This document shows, one piece after another, positions 1 through 7,991 of a DNA stretch of 64,000 nt; the stretch's first letter is position 1; every line of letters starts with the position of its first letter. The stretch is from Clostridiales bacterium. Lineage in GTDB: Bacteria; Bacillota; Clostridia; Lachnospirales; Lachnospiraceae. Where the stretch lies: positions 25,728-89,727 of the forward strand of contig JAJBVD010000078.1 of assembly GCA_020859985.1 (NCBI GenBank), written 5' to 3'. The position numbers were made by a program, and so were the translations under genes. The notes under the pieces are model-generated. The model was not told where the DNA came from and ran no database searches. It saw only the letters and a program-made list of their open reading frames with translations.

Positions 1-2
1 TG

Positions 3-416
3 GTCAATATTCCGCTTCTGAAGCAGATCATCATCTGCCTGGAGGCGCTTGCGCTGGATCGCTCGGACGCCCGGCAGGGGATGAAGGTGGTACAGCAGGT
101 AGCCGAGGATGTGAAGCAGGGGAAAAAGTACATCATTTTTGCAGAAGGGACGCGAAGCCGCAACGGCAACCAGCTGCTGGATTTTAAGGGTGGCAGCTTT
201 AAAAGCGCGACAAAGGCGAAATGCCCGATCGTGCCGGTGGCGCTGGTGGATTCTTATAAGCCCTTTGACACCGGATCTCTTGAGCGGGTGACGGTACAGG
301 CGCATTTCCTTGATCCGATTCCCTATGAGGAATACAAGGATATGAAGACGACGGAGATCGCCGCGATGGTGAAAGCGCGGATCGGGGCGAAGATAGAGGA
401 GTGCGAAACGGCTTAA
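3..416 (+). CDS. plsC: 1-acyl-sn-glycerol-3-phosphate acyltransferase (PlsC family), 5' truncated by window edge
   Basis: Open frame runs from the window start (VNIPLLKQIIICLEALALDRSD...) into the given ORF; FAEGTRSRNG motif of PlsC acyltransferases. Confidence 0.85.
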   Translation, partial: VNIPLLKQIIICLEALALDRSDARQGMKVVQQVAEDVKQGKKYIIFAEGTRSRNGNQLLDFKGGSFKSATKAKCPIVPVALVDSYKPFDTGSLERVTVQAHFLDPIPYEEYKDMKTTEIAAMVKARIGAKIEECETA

Positions 417-502
417 AAAACTTAAAAAGCACATCTTATTGTGCCGGATAATAGTAGATATAACGGCATCAGAAAACTGCTTGTGAATAGAATATTTGAT
501 TT

Positions 503-534
503 AAAGGGAACCGGAATTGATCGGTTCCTTTTTA
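503..534 (+). terminator. Intrinsic terminator downstream of plsC
   Basis: AAAGGGAACCG-gaattgat-CGGTTCCTTTTT hairpin plus T tract. Confidence 0.8.
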
Positions 535-777
535 TTGCGTCTGGCAGTGCTGTTTTTTGGCTTCTGATTTTCCTGCAAAATAACAATACATATTTTTCAC
601 GGAAGCGGGGATGCTATGGGAAAGAAAACGATAAAAAGAAAGACGGTAAGAGTGAAATGTGCCTGTGAAAAAAGCGTGCGCAGAAAAAACATGGACACAG
701 GAGCAAAAAATGAACGGACGGAATAAGAAAATGAGTAACTATATGAGTAAAAAGGTACGAGCACAGGAGGAAGTCAT

Positions 778-1950
778 ATGATCAATCAGATGGCAGGCAG
801 CCGGAGCATGGAATTTCAGAATGCACCGTATATTATCAGCGCAGCGTCAGTGGTGGGGCCGAAGGAAGAAGAGGGACCGCTGGGCGGCCTCTTTGATCTG
901 ACAGCACCGGAGGCAGAATTCGGGGAGGATACCTGGGAGAAAGCGGAGAGTACAATGCAGAAGGAAGCGCTGCAGACGGCAATCGGGAAAGCGCAGCTGG
1001 AAACATGTCAGGTACGCTATCTTTTTGGCGGCGATCTGCTGGCGCAGCTTATTGCGACATCTTTTGGAAATGGAGAGACGGAGATTCCGTTGTTTGGCCT
1101 GTACGGAGCCTGCTCGACCTGCGGCGAGTCGCTGATGCTGGCGGCGATGACGATAGCCGGGGGCTATGCGGACTACGCGGCGGCGGTCACATCCAGTCAT
1201 TTCGGAAGCGCGGAGAAGGAGTTCCGGTTTCCCCTGGGGTACGGGAATCAGCGCCCCCTTTCCGCTTCCTGGACAGTCACGGGAAGCGGTGCCTTTGTAT
1301 TGTCCTCCCGGTGTGCCTCGGGTGGTTCTGTTTTGAGCAGCGGCCTGAACGGACTTACCCGAACCGAAGATGAGAATGCAGCAGGTTTGCATAATGAAGC
1401 TTCCGATTCTGCGGAAGGCAAAAGTATGAATGGTCATTTCCGAAATAACGAAACAGAACCCGCTGCGGAAGGCGGTCATGTGAGGGTGCGGGGCGCGACA
1501 CCGGGGCGGATCGTGGACATGGGTGTCCGTGACAATATGAATATGGGCGCCTGTATGGCACCGGCGGCAGGGGATACGATCTGCCGGAATCTGGAGGATT
1601 TTCAACTTCAGCCCAAAGATTATGATCAGATCATCACGGGCGATCTGGGCTATATCGGACAGCATATCCTGCTTGATCTGATGAAAGAGAGAGACCTGGA
1701 TATTTCGGATCGCCATATGGACTGCGGGATTGAGATCTATGATAAAGAAAAGCAGGATACGCACGCGGGCGGGAGCGGCTGCGGCTGCTCGGCAGTTGTG
1801 CTGGCATCTTACATTCTGCCGAAGCTGGAGTCTGGCGAGTGGAAACGGGTGCTGTTTGTGCCGACCGGAGCGCTGCTTTCCAAAGTCAGTTTTAATGAGG
1901 GACAGACGGTGCCGGGTATCGCGCATGCGGTGATACTGGAGCACGCGTAA
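778..1950 (+). CDS. spoVAD: Stage V sporulation protein AD
   Basis: SpoVAD/thiolase-like sequence: YGACSTCGESL, GRIVDMGVRDNMNMGACMAPAAGDTI, SGCGCSAVV; contains an extra low-complexity insert. Confidence 0.92.
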   Translation: MINQMAGSRSMEFQNAPYIISAASVVGPKEEEGPLGGLFDLTAPEAEFGEDTWEKAESTMQKEALQTAIGKAQLETCQVRYLFGGDLLAQLIATSFGNGETEIPLFGLYGACSTCGESLMLAAMTIAGGYADYAAAVTSSHFGSAEKEFRFPLGYGNQRPLSASWTVTGSGAFVLSSRCASGGSVLSSGLNGLTRTEDENAAGLHNEASDSAEGKSMNGHFRNNETEPAAEGGHVRVRGATPGRIVDMGVRDNMNMGACMAPAAGDTICRNLEDFQLQPKDYDQIITGDLGYIGQHILLDLMKERDLDISDRHMDCGIEIYDKEKQDTHAGGSGCGCSAVVLASYILPKLESGEWKRVLFVPTGALLSKVSFNEGQTVPGIAHAVILEHA

Positions 1951-1973
1951 CTGTGAAGATTCTGAACAGTTAC
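1947..1973. repeat. GTAAC-palindrome family member
   Basis: GTAACTGTGAAGATTCTGAACAGTTAC; supplies the spoVAD stop codon. Confidence 0.85.
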
Positions 1974-2030
1974 ATGGATTGAAATAAGTCGACCGAAATC
2001 CCATTGTAATGGTAGAGAGGAAGAATTGTC

Positions 2031-2399
2031 ATGGGAGTTATTATGGACTACATCAATGCATTCTGGGTGGGCGGGCTGATCTGCGCCCTCGTCCAGATCT
2101 TACTGGAAAAAACAAAGCTGATGCCGGGACGCGTGATGGTGATTCTGGTATGCCTTGGCGCGGTGCTTGGATCCGTTGGATTATATGATAAGCTGATTGA
2201 TTTTGCCGGAGCGGGCGCGTCCGTGCCGCTTCTGGGCTTTGGAAACACGCTCTGGAAAGGTGTAAAGGAAGCAATCGACGACCATGGCTTTCTGGGGTTA
2301 TTCGAGGGCGGTCTGAAAGCGAGCGCGGTCGGGATCAGCGCGGCGCTGATTTTTTCCTATATCGCGAGCTGGATTTTTAAGCCGAAGATGAAAGAGTAA
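2031..2399 (+). CDS. spoVAE: Stage V sporulation protein AE
   Basis: 122 aa membrane protein directly after spoVAD; AFWVGGLICALVQILLEKTKLMPGRVMV typical of SpoVAE. Confidence 0.9.
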   Translation: MGVIMDYINAFWVGGLICALVQILLEKTKLMPGRVMVILVCLGAVLGSVGLYDKLIDFAGAGASVPLLGFGNTLWKGVKEAIDDHGFLGLFEGGLKASAVGISAALIFSYIASWIFKPKMKE

Positions 2400-2484
2400 A
2401 GTATGGGCGTTTTACAGGAAAGACAGGGGACAACAGCAAATAATCATATTTTCGGGATAACGTAAAGAAAAGTCGCTCATTTTT

Positions 2485-2712
2485 TTGGAAGAACGCTTGA
2501 AAAATTGCTCATTTACTATAAGCATGGAAGTGAAAGTGACTAATGGAATGGCAAAGTCCCTTCGCAGCCTGATCCGGAGTGAGAATTATTCAGATATCAT
2601 GTACGGGATCAAGCTGACGGCAGGAAATATTGGTTTCAGTGATAATATTTATACATTTCCGTATTTCTGCGCCTTCCTTCTGAGAAGGTATCTGGCGGAT
2701 GCGGCATGGTGA
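2485..2712 (+). pseudogene. C-terminal remnant of an AAA/DUF4143-type ATPase
   Basis: MEVKVTNGMAKSLRSLI...YGIKLTAGNIGFSDNIYTFPYFCAFLLRRYL resembles the EVKsG...KSL...iPLY C-terminal signature of DUF4143 ATPases; no N-terminal part nearby. Confidence 0.45.
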
Positions 2713-2745
2713 AAGCCATATGCGTCTTATATATTAACAGGAAAC

Positions 2746-2782
2746 AATCCGCCGGTATGAATGCCTCATATCGGCGGATTTT
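2746..2782 (+). terminator. Intrinsic terminator
   Basis: AATCCGCCG...TCGGCGGATTTT hairpin. Confidence 0.7.
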
Positions 2783-3102
2783 CCTATGCACACAAGCATG
2801 AGTGGAAATTAGCAGCTTTGCTGTTCACGCCCGGCGCAGCGAGTAGGGAAAAACACCCTGCTCGATTGCAAAGAAATCTTACAATGAAAACCTGGAAGCC
2901 GCAGAAAATAAAATCCATAAAATCCTGTGAATAAAGCGCAGAAAGACGCCGTGCGTGCCGGACGAAAAATATAACAATAAACCTGAAAAAACGCAGGATA
3001 ATATGTGTGAATTTCACTCTGGATTGAAATAGAAAAAAGAGATAAAATAAGTGAACAATTTGTGAAGAAATTCGTTCGAAAAGATTAAGGGGGGCGGCAA
3101 CG

Positions 3103-3567
3103 GTGTATCTGCTGTACTTTATATTATGGATCATATATTTTGGCTCCGTGACGACAGAAAGCGTGTTGTTCGGGCTGGGGATCGCGGCTGCAATTTTCGC
3201 GTTTACCTGTGCTTTTCTGGATCACAGTATCAAAAAGGAACTCAGCATTTACAGGCGGCTGCCGGGGATGATTCATTATGTGTATGTGCTGGTGTGCGAG
3301 ATCGTGAAAGCAAATCTGGCGGTGATACATATGATCCTCTCTGAGGAAGAGGAACTGCAGCCGGTGCTGGTCAGCTTTCACTCGAAGCTTCAAACACCGA
3401 CCGGCCGGGCGTTTCTGGCGAATGCGATCACGCTGACGCCGGGGACGATCACGGTGTCTCTGGAAAATGAGGAGTATGTGGTTCACTGTCTGGACGAAGA
3501 TCTGGCGGAGGGGATGGATACCTCCGTGTGCGCGAAGATGTTGGAGCATCTGGAAGAAAAGGCCTGA
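3103..3567 (+). CDS. mrpE: Na+/H+ antiporter subunit E (MrpE/MnhE family)
   Basis: MrpE-like sequence (VCEIVKANLAV, NAITLTPGTITV), first gene of Mrp-like operon. Confidence 0.9.
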   Translation: MYLLYFILWIIYFGSVTTESVLFGLGIAAAIFAFTCAFLDHSIKKELSIYRRLPGMIHYVYVLVCEIVKANLAVIHMILSEEEELQPVLVSFHSKLQTPTGRAFLANAITLTPGTITVSLENEEYVVHCLDEDLAEGMDTSVCAKMLEHLEEKA

Positions 3568-3592
3568 AAAATTTTGGAGAGGAGACGATAAC

Positions 3593-4003
3593 ATGGGAGA
3601 GGGCATACCGGGACTTACGTCAGCCTATACGGTGCTGTTCACAGCGGCACTGATTTTTCTGGCAATCCTGCTGGTGTTCTGCCTGATACGGGCGATCATC
3701 GGGCCGCGGGTGGCGGACCGGCTGGTCGCCGTGAATATGATGGGAACGATCGTAATGGTCATCATCGCGATACTGACGCTGATGCTGCAGGAAGGGTATC
3801 TGGCAGACATCTGTCTGATCTATGCGATGATCAGCTTCCTGGCGGTGATCGTATTGACGAAGGTGTACATGGGCGTATATCTGGAGAAAAAGGAAATGGC
3901 CTGCCAGGCATCGGCAAAGCTGGCAGGAACAGCAGACGGTGCTGAAGCGGAGAGTATGGTATCGGACACAGCGGGAGAGGAGAAGAGTAATGGCAATGTT
4001 TGA
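3593..4003 (+). CDS. mrpF: Monovalent cation/H+ antiporter subunit F (MrpF)
   Basis: Starts at ATG 3593 inside ORF 3467..4003; RAIIGPRVADRLVAVNMMGT MrpF core; A/E/G-rich tail. Confidence 0.88.
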   Translation: MGEGIPGLTSAYTVLFTAALIFLAILLVFCLIRAIIGPRVADRLVAVNMMGTIVMVIIAILTLMLQEGYLADICLIYAMISFLAVIVLTKVYMGVYLEKKEMACQASAKLAGTADGAEAESMVSDTAGEEKSNGNV

Positions 4004-4484
4004 GTGGCTGCGCTTTCTGATCGGCGCGCTTCTTCTTGTACTCGGACTGGGGATTTTCGCGGTGGAGATGATCGGTGTCTACCGCTTTCGTTATGTGCTG
4101 AACCGGATGCACGCGGCGGCAATGGGAGATACGCTCGGCATTGGCTTTTCTCTGGTCGGGCTGATCGTGATGAACGGGGCGAACCTTACCTCGCTGAAGC
4201 TGTTTCTGGTGATCTGCTTTCTCTGGTTTTCTTCTCCGACGAGTTCCCACTTGATCGCGCGCCTGGAGGTGACGACGGATCCGGAGCGGGAGAAGCATTA
4301 CCGCGAGGTGCCGCTTGAGACTCTGGAAGAGGAATTAAAAGTGCGCCGGAACATGCGCATGGAAGGAAGCGCAAATGCCGGACATTTTGAAAACGCCGGG
4401 AATGCAGCTGAGTTCGGAGCAGAATCTGTGGAAACGGCTGCGGATGGTACCGCCGACAGTATGATGGAAGAGCAGGAGGCGTAG
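3990..4484 (+). CDS. mrpG: Monovalent cation/H+ antiporter subunit G (MrpG)
   Basis: Starts at ATG 3990, overlapping mrpF; YRFRYVLNRMHAAAMGDTLG MrpG core; low-complexity tail. Confidence 0.88.
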   Translation: MAMFEWLRFLIGALLLVLGLGIFAVEMIGVYRFRYVLNRMHAAAMGDTLGIGFSLVGLIVMNGANLTSLKLFLVICFLWFSSPTSSHLIARLEVTTDPEREKHYREVPLETLEEELKVRRNMRMEGSANAGHFENAGNAAEFGAESVETAADGTADSMMEEQEA

Positions 4485-4487
4485 ACG

Positions 4488-4904
4488 ATGCAATTTTTCA
4501 CTATTATTTTGCTGGGATTCCTTGTGGTCTGCGCGATTTCGGTCAGTCTTTCAAAGAATCTCCTGAATTCGCTGCTGATCTATATGTCATACAGTCTTGT
4601 GATGTCGATCATCTGGATTTTGCTGGAGTCGCCGGATCTGGCAATCACGGAGGCGGCGGTCGGTGCGGGAGTAACGAGCATTCTGTTTTTTGTGACGCTT
4701 AAGAAGATTCATGCGATTGCGGATGAGGACGGGGACGAAGCGGAAGCTGGGGAACCGCTTGCGGAAGCGGACGAAGCAGAAGCGGAAGCCGGGGAACCGT
4801 TTGCGGAAGCGGGCGGAGATAAAACGGAAACTGGAGTACTTCTTGCGGATACGACTGGAAAAAAAGCGGAAGGAGGCGGAAAGAATGAGCAGGAAACGCT
4901 CTGA
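4488..4904 (+). CDS. MbhD/MrpA C-terminal-like subunit (DUF4040 type) with tandem-repeat tail
   Basis: LLIYMSYSLVMSIIWILLESPDLAITEAAVGAGVTSILFF matches the MbhD-like module; 14-aa repeats at the C-terminus. Confidence 0.8.
   Translation: MQFFTIILLGFLVVCAISVSLSKNLLNSLLIYMSYSLVMSIIWILLESPDLAITEAAVGAGVTSILFFVTLKKIHAIADEDGDEAEAGEPLAEADEAEAEAGEPFAEAGGDKTETGVLLADTTGKKAEGGGKNEQETL
4737..4862 (+). repeat. Three degenerate tandem copies of a 42-bp unit inside the MbhD-like CDS
   Basis: GAAGCGGAAGCTGGGGAACCGCTTGCGGAAGCGGACGAAGCA / GAAGCGGAAGCCGGGGAACCGTTTGCGGAAGCGGGCGGAGAT / AAAACGGAAACTGGAGTACTTCTTGCGGATACGACTGGAAAA. Confidence 0.85.
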
Positions 4905-6000
4905 AGAAGAATATCAGAAAACTCGTTCGTTCCGCCTGCGTCAGTGGCTGGAGGGAGAGAAGGATCCGTTTCTGGATACGGTGGAGATGAAAGCTCCGAA
5001 TGCCCGTGAAGACGATCCGGAATCCGTACAGCGAACCGTGCCGGAGGCATCCGGAGAGACGGCTGTACATATGGACGGCAAGAAAGCAAAACGAAAAGGA
5101 ATTCTGAAGCAAAGCGGACAGGGCGCTCTGGGAATGGGCGGACTGGACATGGATGGGAAACGTATCGCGTCCGCTCCTTTATCCTACGAGGAAGAGAAGA
5201 AAGCTCGCGTCGCGACGTGGGTTTACAATTCGGACCGCAACCGCGATATGCGCGCGTTCCGGGGCATTTACCGGGCCTGTGCGGCGGTGTTCTGCGTGTT
5301 TTTGCTGATCATGCTTCTGACGGCGGTTTCCTGGCTGCCGATGGAGGGGGTGGAAGACCGGCCGGTGAACAATGAGGTTTCTGCGCGCTACATAGAAAAC
5401 GGCCTGCAGGAGACCGGTGCGGTGAATATAGTGACGGGTATGATCCTGGACTATCGTGCGTTTGATACGCTCGGTGAGTCGCATGTGCTTTTTGCGGCAA
5501 CGATGACAGTGCTGATCCTGCTGCGCCTGGATGACGATGAGGAGAAAAAGAAGCAGCACGCGAACGACCGCCTTTATGAGCCGAAGAACGATGTGATCCT
5601 GCAGACAGTCGCGAAGATTCTGGTGCCGTTTATATTTATCTTTGGTATCTATGTAATCCTCTGCGGGCACCTGGGGCCGGGCGGCGGATTCTCCGGCGGC
5701 GCGGTGATCGGCGCGGGGCTGATCCTGTATGTGAACGCATTTGGCTTTGCGAAGACGGAGCGATTCTTCACGGCAAAGACCTACATGGTCACGAGTTTTA
5801 CCGCACTGGCCTGCTATTCTCTGTCGAAATGTTATTCGTTTTATACCGGAGCGAACGGGATTGAGAGCGTGATCCCGCTGGGGACTCCGGGGGCGATTTT
5901 GAGCAGCGGCCTGATCTTTGTGCTGAATATCTGCGTCGGCATTGTGGTGGCCGGGACGATGTACACGTTCTACGCCATGTTCCGCAAGGGAGGCTATTGA
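4885..6000 (+). CDS. mrpB: MrpB/MnhB-type subunit, probably fused to an MbhE-like segment, with a long hydrophilic N-terminal extension
   Basis: ATG 4885; LGPGGGFSGGAVIGAGLILY MnhB signature. Confidence 0.8.
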   Translation: MSRKRSEEEYQKTRSFRLRQWLEGEKDPFLDTVEMKAPNAREDDPESVQRTVPEASGETAVHMDGKKAKRKGILKQSGQGALGMGGLDMDGKRIASAPLSYEEEKKARVATWVYNSDRNRDMRAFRGIYRACAAVFCVFLLIMLLTAVSWLPMEGVEDRPVNNEVSARYIENGLQETGAVNIVTGMILDYRAFDTLGESHVLFAATMTVLILLRLDDDEEKKKQHANDRLYEPKNDVILQTVAKILVPFIFIFGIYVILCGHLGPGGGFSGGAVIGAGLILYVNAFGFAKTERFFTAKTYMVTSFTALACYSLSKCYSFYTGANGIESVIPLGTPGAILSSGLIFVLNICVGIVVAGTMYTFYAMFRKGGY

Positions 6001-6087
6001 GAATGCGTTTTGCAGATGTCAGTCTGACAGATTTTGTTTTGCGTTTCTGCCGGAGATTGCCTGCTTTGGGAAAGGAGACGGTTGAGG

Positions 6088-6465
6088 ATGAATATTTCAA
6101 ATCTAATTAACAATTATGAGGAAGCCGTGGCGATGCTTCTGTTTGTGATCGGGTTTTCCAATCTGCTTCTGCAGCCGAACCTGATCAAAAAGATTATCGG
6201 CATGAATATTATGGATACGGCAGTCTATCTTTTCCTTGCGCTGAAAGGCTACATAGAGGGACACAAAGCGCCGATCGTGGTGGACGGTATACAGAGCGTG
6301 GACGCCTATGTCAACCCGATTCCGAGCGGCCTGGTGCTGACCGGCATCGTGGTGTCCGTGTCGGTGTCGGCACTGATGCTCTCGCTGACCATCCGTCTGT
6401 ACCGCCGTTATCATACGCTGAATCTTGACGAGATTTCCACGCAGCTGAAGAAGGAGGGATTGTGA
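6088..6465 (+). CDS. mrpC: NuoK/MrpC-type subunit
   Basis: ATG 6088 within ORF 6034..6465; VDPIPsGLVLTGIVVSVSVSAL-type MrpC motif. Confidence 0.88.
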   Translation: MNISNLINNYEEAVAMLLFVIGFSNLLLQPNLIKKIIGMNIMDTAVYLFLALKGYIEGHKAPIVVDGIQSVDAYVNPIPSGLVLTGIVVSVSVSALMLSLTIRLYRRYHTLNLDEISTQLKKEGL

Positions 6466-7970
6466 TGGAGCTCGTTCAGAATTTTCCGTTCCTGACCATT
6501 ATTCTGGCGCTGTTTTCCGGACCGCTCTGTTCGATCTTAAAAAGCAAAGCGGCGAAATGGGTAAATACGATCGTCATCGCGCTGATCCTGGTGATGTCCG
6601 TGGCGGTGCTGATCTTTACGATCCAGACCGGCGAAGCCTATGTCTACCAGATGGGACATTTTTCCGCGCCGTGGGGCAATGAGATCCGCGTCGGTATTCT
6701 GGAAGCGCTTATGGCTGTCTTTTTCTGCGTGGTCATGCTGCTCTGTATGCTGGGCGGCCGCCGGGAGCTGGCGGAGGAAGTTGAGGAGACAAAGCAGAAC
6801 CTCTATTACGTGATGGTAGGTCTGCTGCTGTCCTCCCTGCTCGCGCTGATCTATACGAACGACCTCTTTACGGCGTATGTGTTTGTGGAGATCAACACTA
6901 TTTCAGCCTGCGGTCTGATCATGATCCGGCAGAACGGCCGCGCGATCGAGGCGGCGACGCGGTATATGATCATGAGCCTTCTCGGTTCCGGTCTGTTACT
7001 GATGGGCATTTGTTATCTGTATGACCTGACCGGCCATCTTTTGATGAGTAATATCAAAGAGCAGGTTGCCCTGCTGCAGCAGTCAGGTGAATACCACATT
7101 CCGCTGTTGATCGCCATTACGCTGATGTCGGTCGGCCTCGCGATCAAAAGCGCACTGTTTCCGTTCCACTCCTGGGTGCCGGACGCGTACGGGTATTCCA
7201 CGCTGTCGTCCGCCGCGATTTTATCCTCGCTGGTCTCCAAGGGCTATATTTTTCTGGTGATCAAGATTTTCTACAGGGTGATCGGATTTGACGTGATCCG
7301 CGAGAGCAAGGTCATTAATGTCTTATTTGTATTTGGTGTGCTGGGCATGATCTTCGGGTCGGTCAACGCGATCCGCGAAAATAACATCCGCAGGATGATC
7401 GCCTGGTCTTCGGTGGCGCAGATCGGTTATATTTACATGGGCTTCGGGCTTGGCACGACGGCGGGAATGATCGCCAGCCTGTTTCGTATTTTAAGCCATG
7501 CCGCGACCAAATCCATGCTGTTTATCTCGGCTTCGGGGCTGACGGATGTCTCAAACCATGATACGGACTTTTTCGGGCTGACCGGCTCCGGTTATCGGAA
7601 TAAGATCGCGGGCATCGCCTTTACGGTGGGTTCGCTTTCGATGGTCGGCATTCCGCTGTTTTCCGGTTTTATCTCCAAGGTGCTCTTTGCGTCTGCGGCC
7701 TATGATACATCGGGCAAGCTGATTCCGGCGATGATCGCGCTGGCATTGAGTACTCTGCTGAATTCGATTTATTTTATGAAGACGGTCATCCGGATCTACA
7801 CGCCGTCTCATCGGGCGGGGATTGCGACTGATACACGGACGATTGCGATCCGGGAGCAGCCGCAGAAAACGGTGGTACTGGTGCTGTTTATCGCGCTGAA
7901 TCTGGTGCTCGGGCTGGGCTCCCAGCCGATCGTGGATCTGCTCACGAAAGGGTTGGAGATGTTCGGATAA
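6462..7970 (+). CDS. mrpD: Proton-conducting antiporter subunit (MrpD/NuoN-like)
   Basis: 502 aa multi-TM protein; VGLAIKSALFPFHSWVPDAYGYSTLSSAAILSSLVSKGYIF antiporter-subunit signature; overlaps mrpC stop. Confidence 0.88.
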   Translation: MMELVQNFPFLTIILALFSGPLCSILKSKAAKWVNTIVIALILVMSVAVLIFTIQTGEAYVYQMGHFSAPWGNEIRVGILEALMAVFFCVVMLLCMLGGRRELAEEVEETKQNLYYVMVGLLLSSLLALIYTNDLFTAYVFVEINTISACGLIMIRQNGRAIEAATRYMIMSLLGSGLLLMGICYLYDLTGHLLMSNIKEQVALLQQSGEYHIPLLIAITLMSVGLAIKSALFPFHSWVPDAYGYSTLSSAAILSSLVSKGYIFLVIKIFYRVIGFDVIRESKVINVLFVFGVLGMIFGSVNAIRENNIRRMIAWSSVAQIGYIYMGFGLGTTAGMIASLFRILSHAATKSMLFISASGLTDVSNHDTDFFGLTGSGYRNKIAGIAFTVGSLSMVGIPLFSGFISKVLFASAAYDTSGKLIPAMIALALSTLLNSIYFMKTVIRIYTPSHRAGIATDTRTIAIREQPQKTVVLVLFIALNLVLGLGSQPIVDLLTKGLEMFG

Positions 7971-7991
7971 TGAAAATAAAGAGGAGGAATT

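Noticed and set aside
441-668. 75-aa ORF after plsC
   Set aside because: Spans the plsC terminator hairpin and has no recognisable similarity; treated as noncoding.
847-2004. 385-aa minus-strand ORF antisense to spoVAD
   Set aside because: Shadow ORF of a GC-rich coding gene; Cys/His/Arg-rich composition, no family resemblance. The same reasoning applies to the other long antisense ORFs (e.g. 9878..10570, 12433..13239, 58606..59514, 60186..61226, 62950..63813).
2840-2864. CGAGTAGGGaaaaacaCCCTGCTCG hairpin as a terminator
   Set aside because: No T tract on either side; function unclear and not reported as a feature.
4711-4884. Upstream extension MRLRMRTGTKRKLGNRLRKRTKQKRKPGNRLRKR of the MrpB ORF
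   Set aside because: Off-frame reading of the 42-bp repeat within the MbhD-like gene; the real start is most likely ATG 4885.
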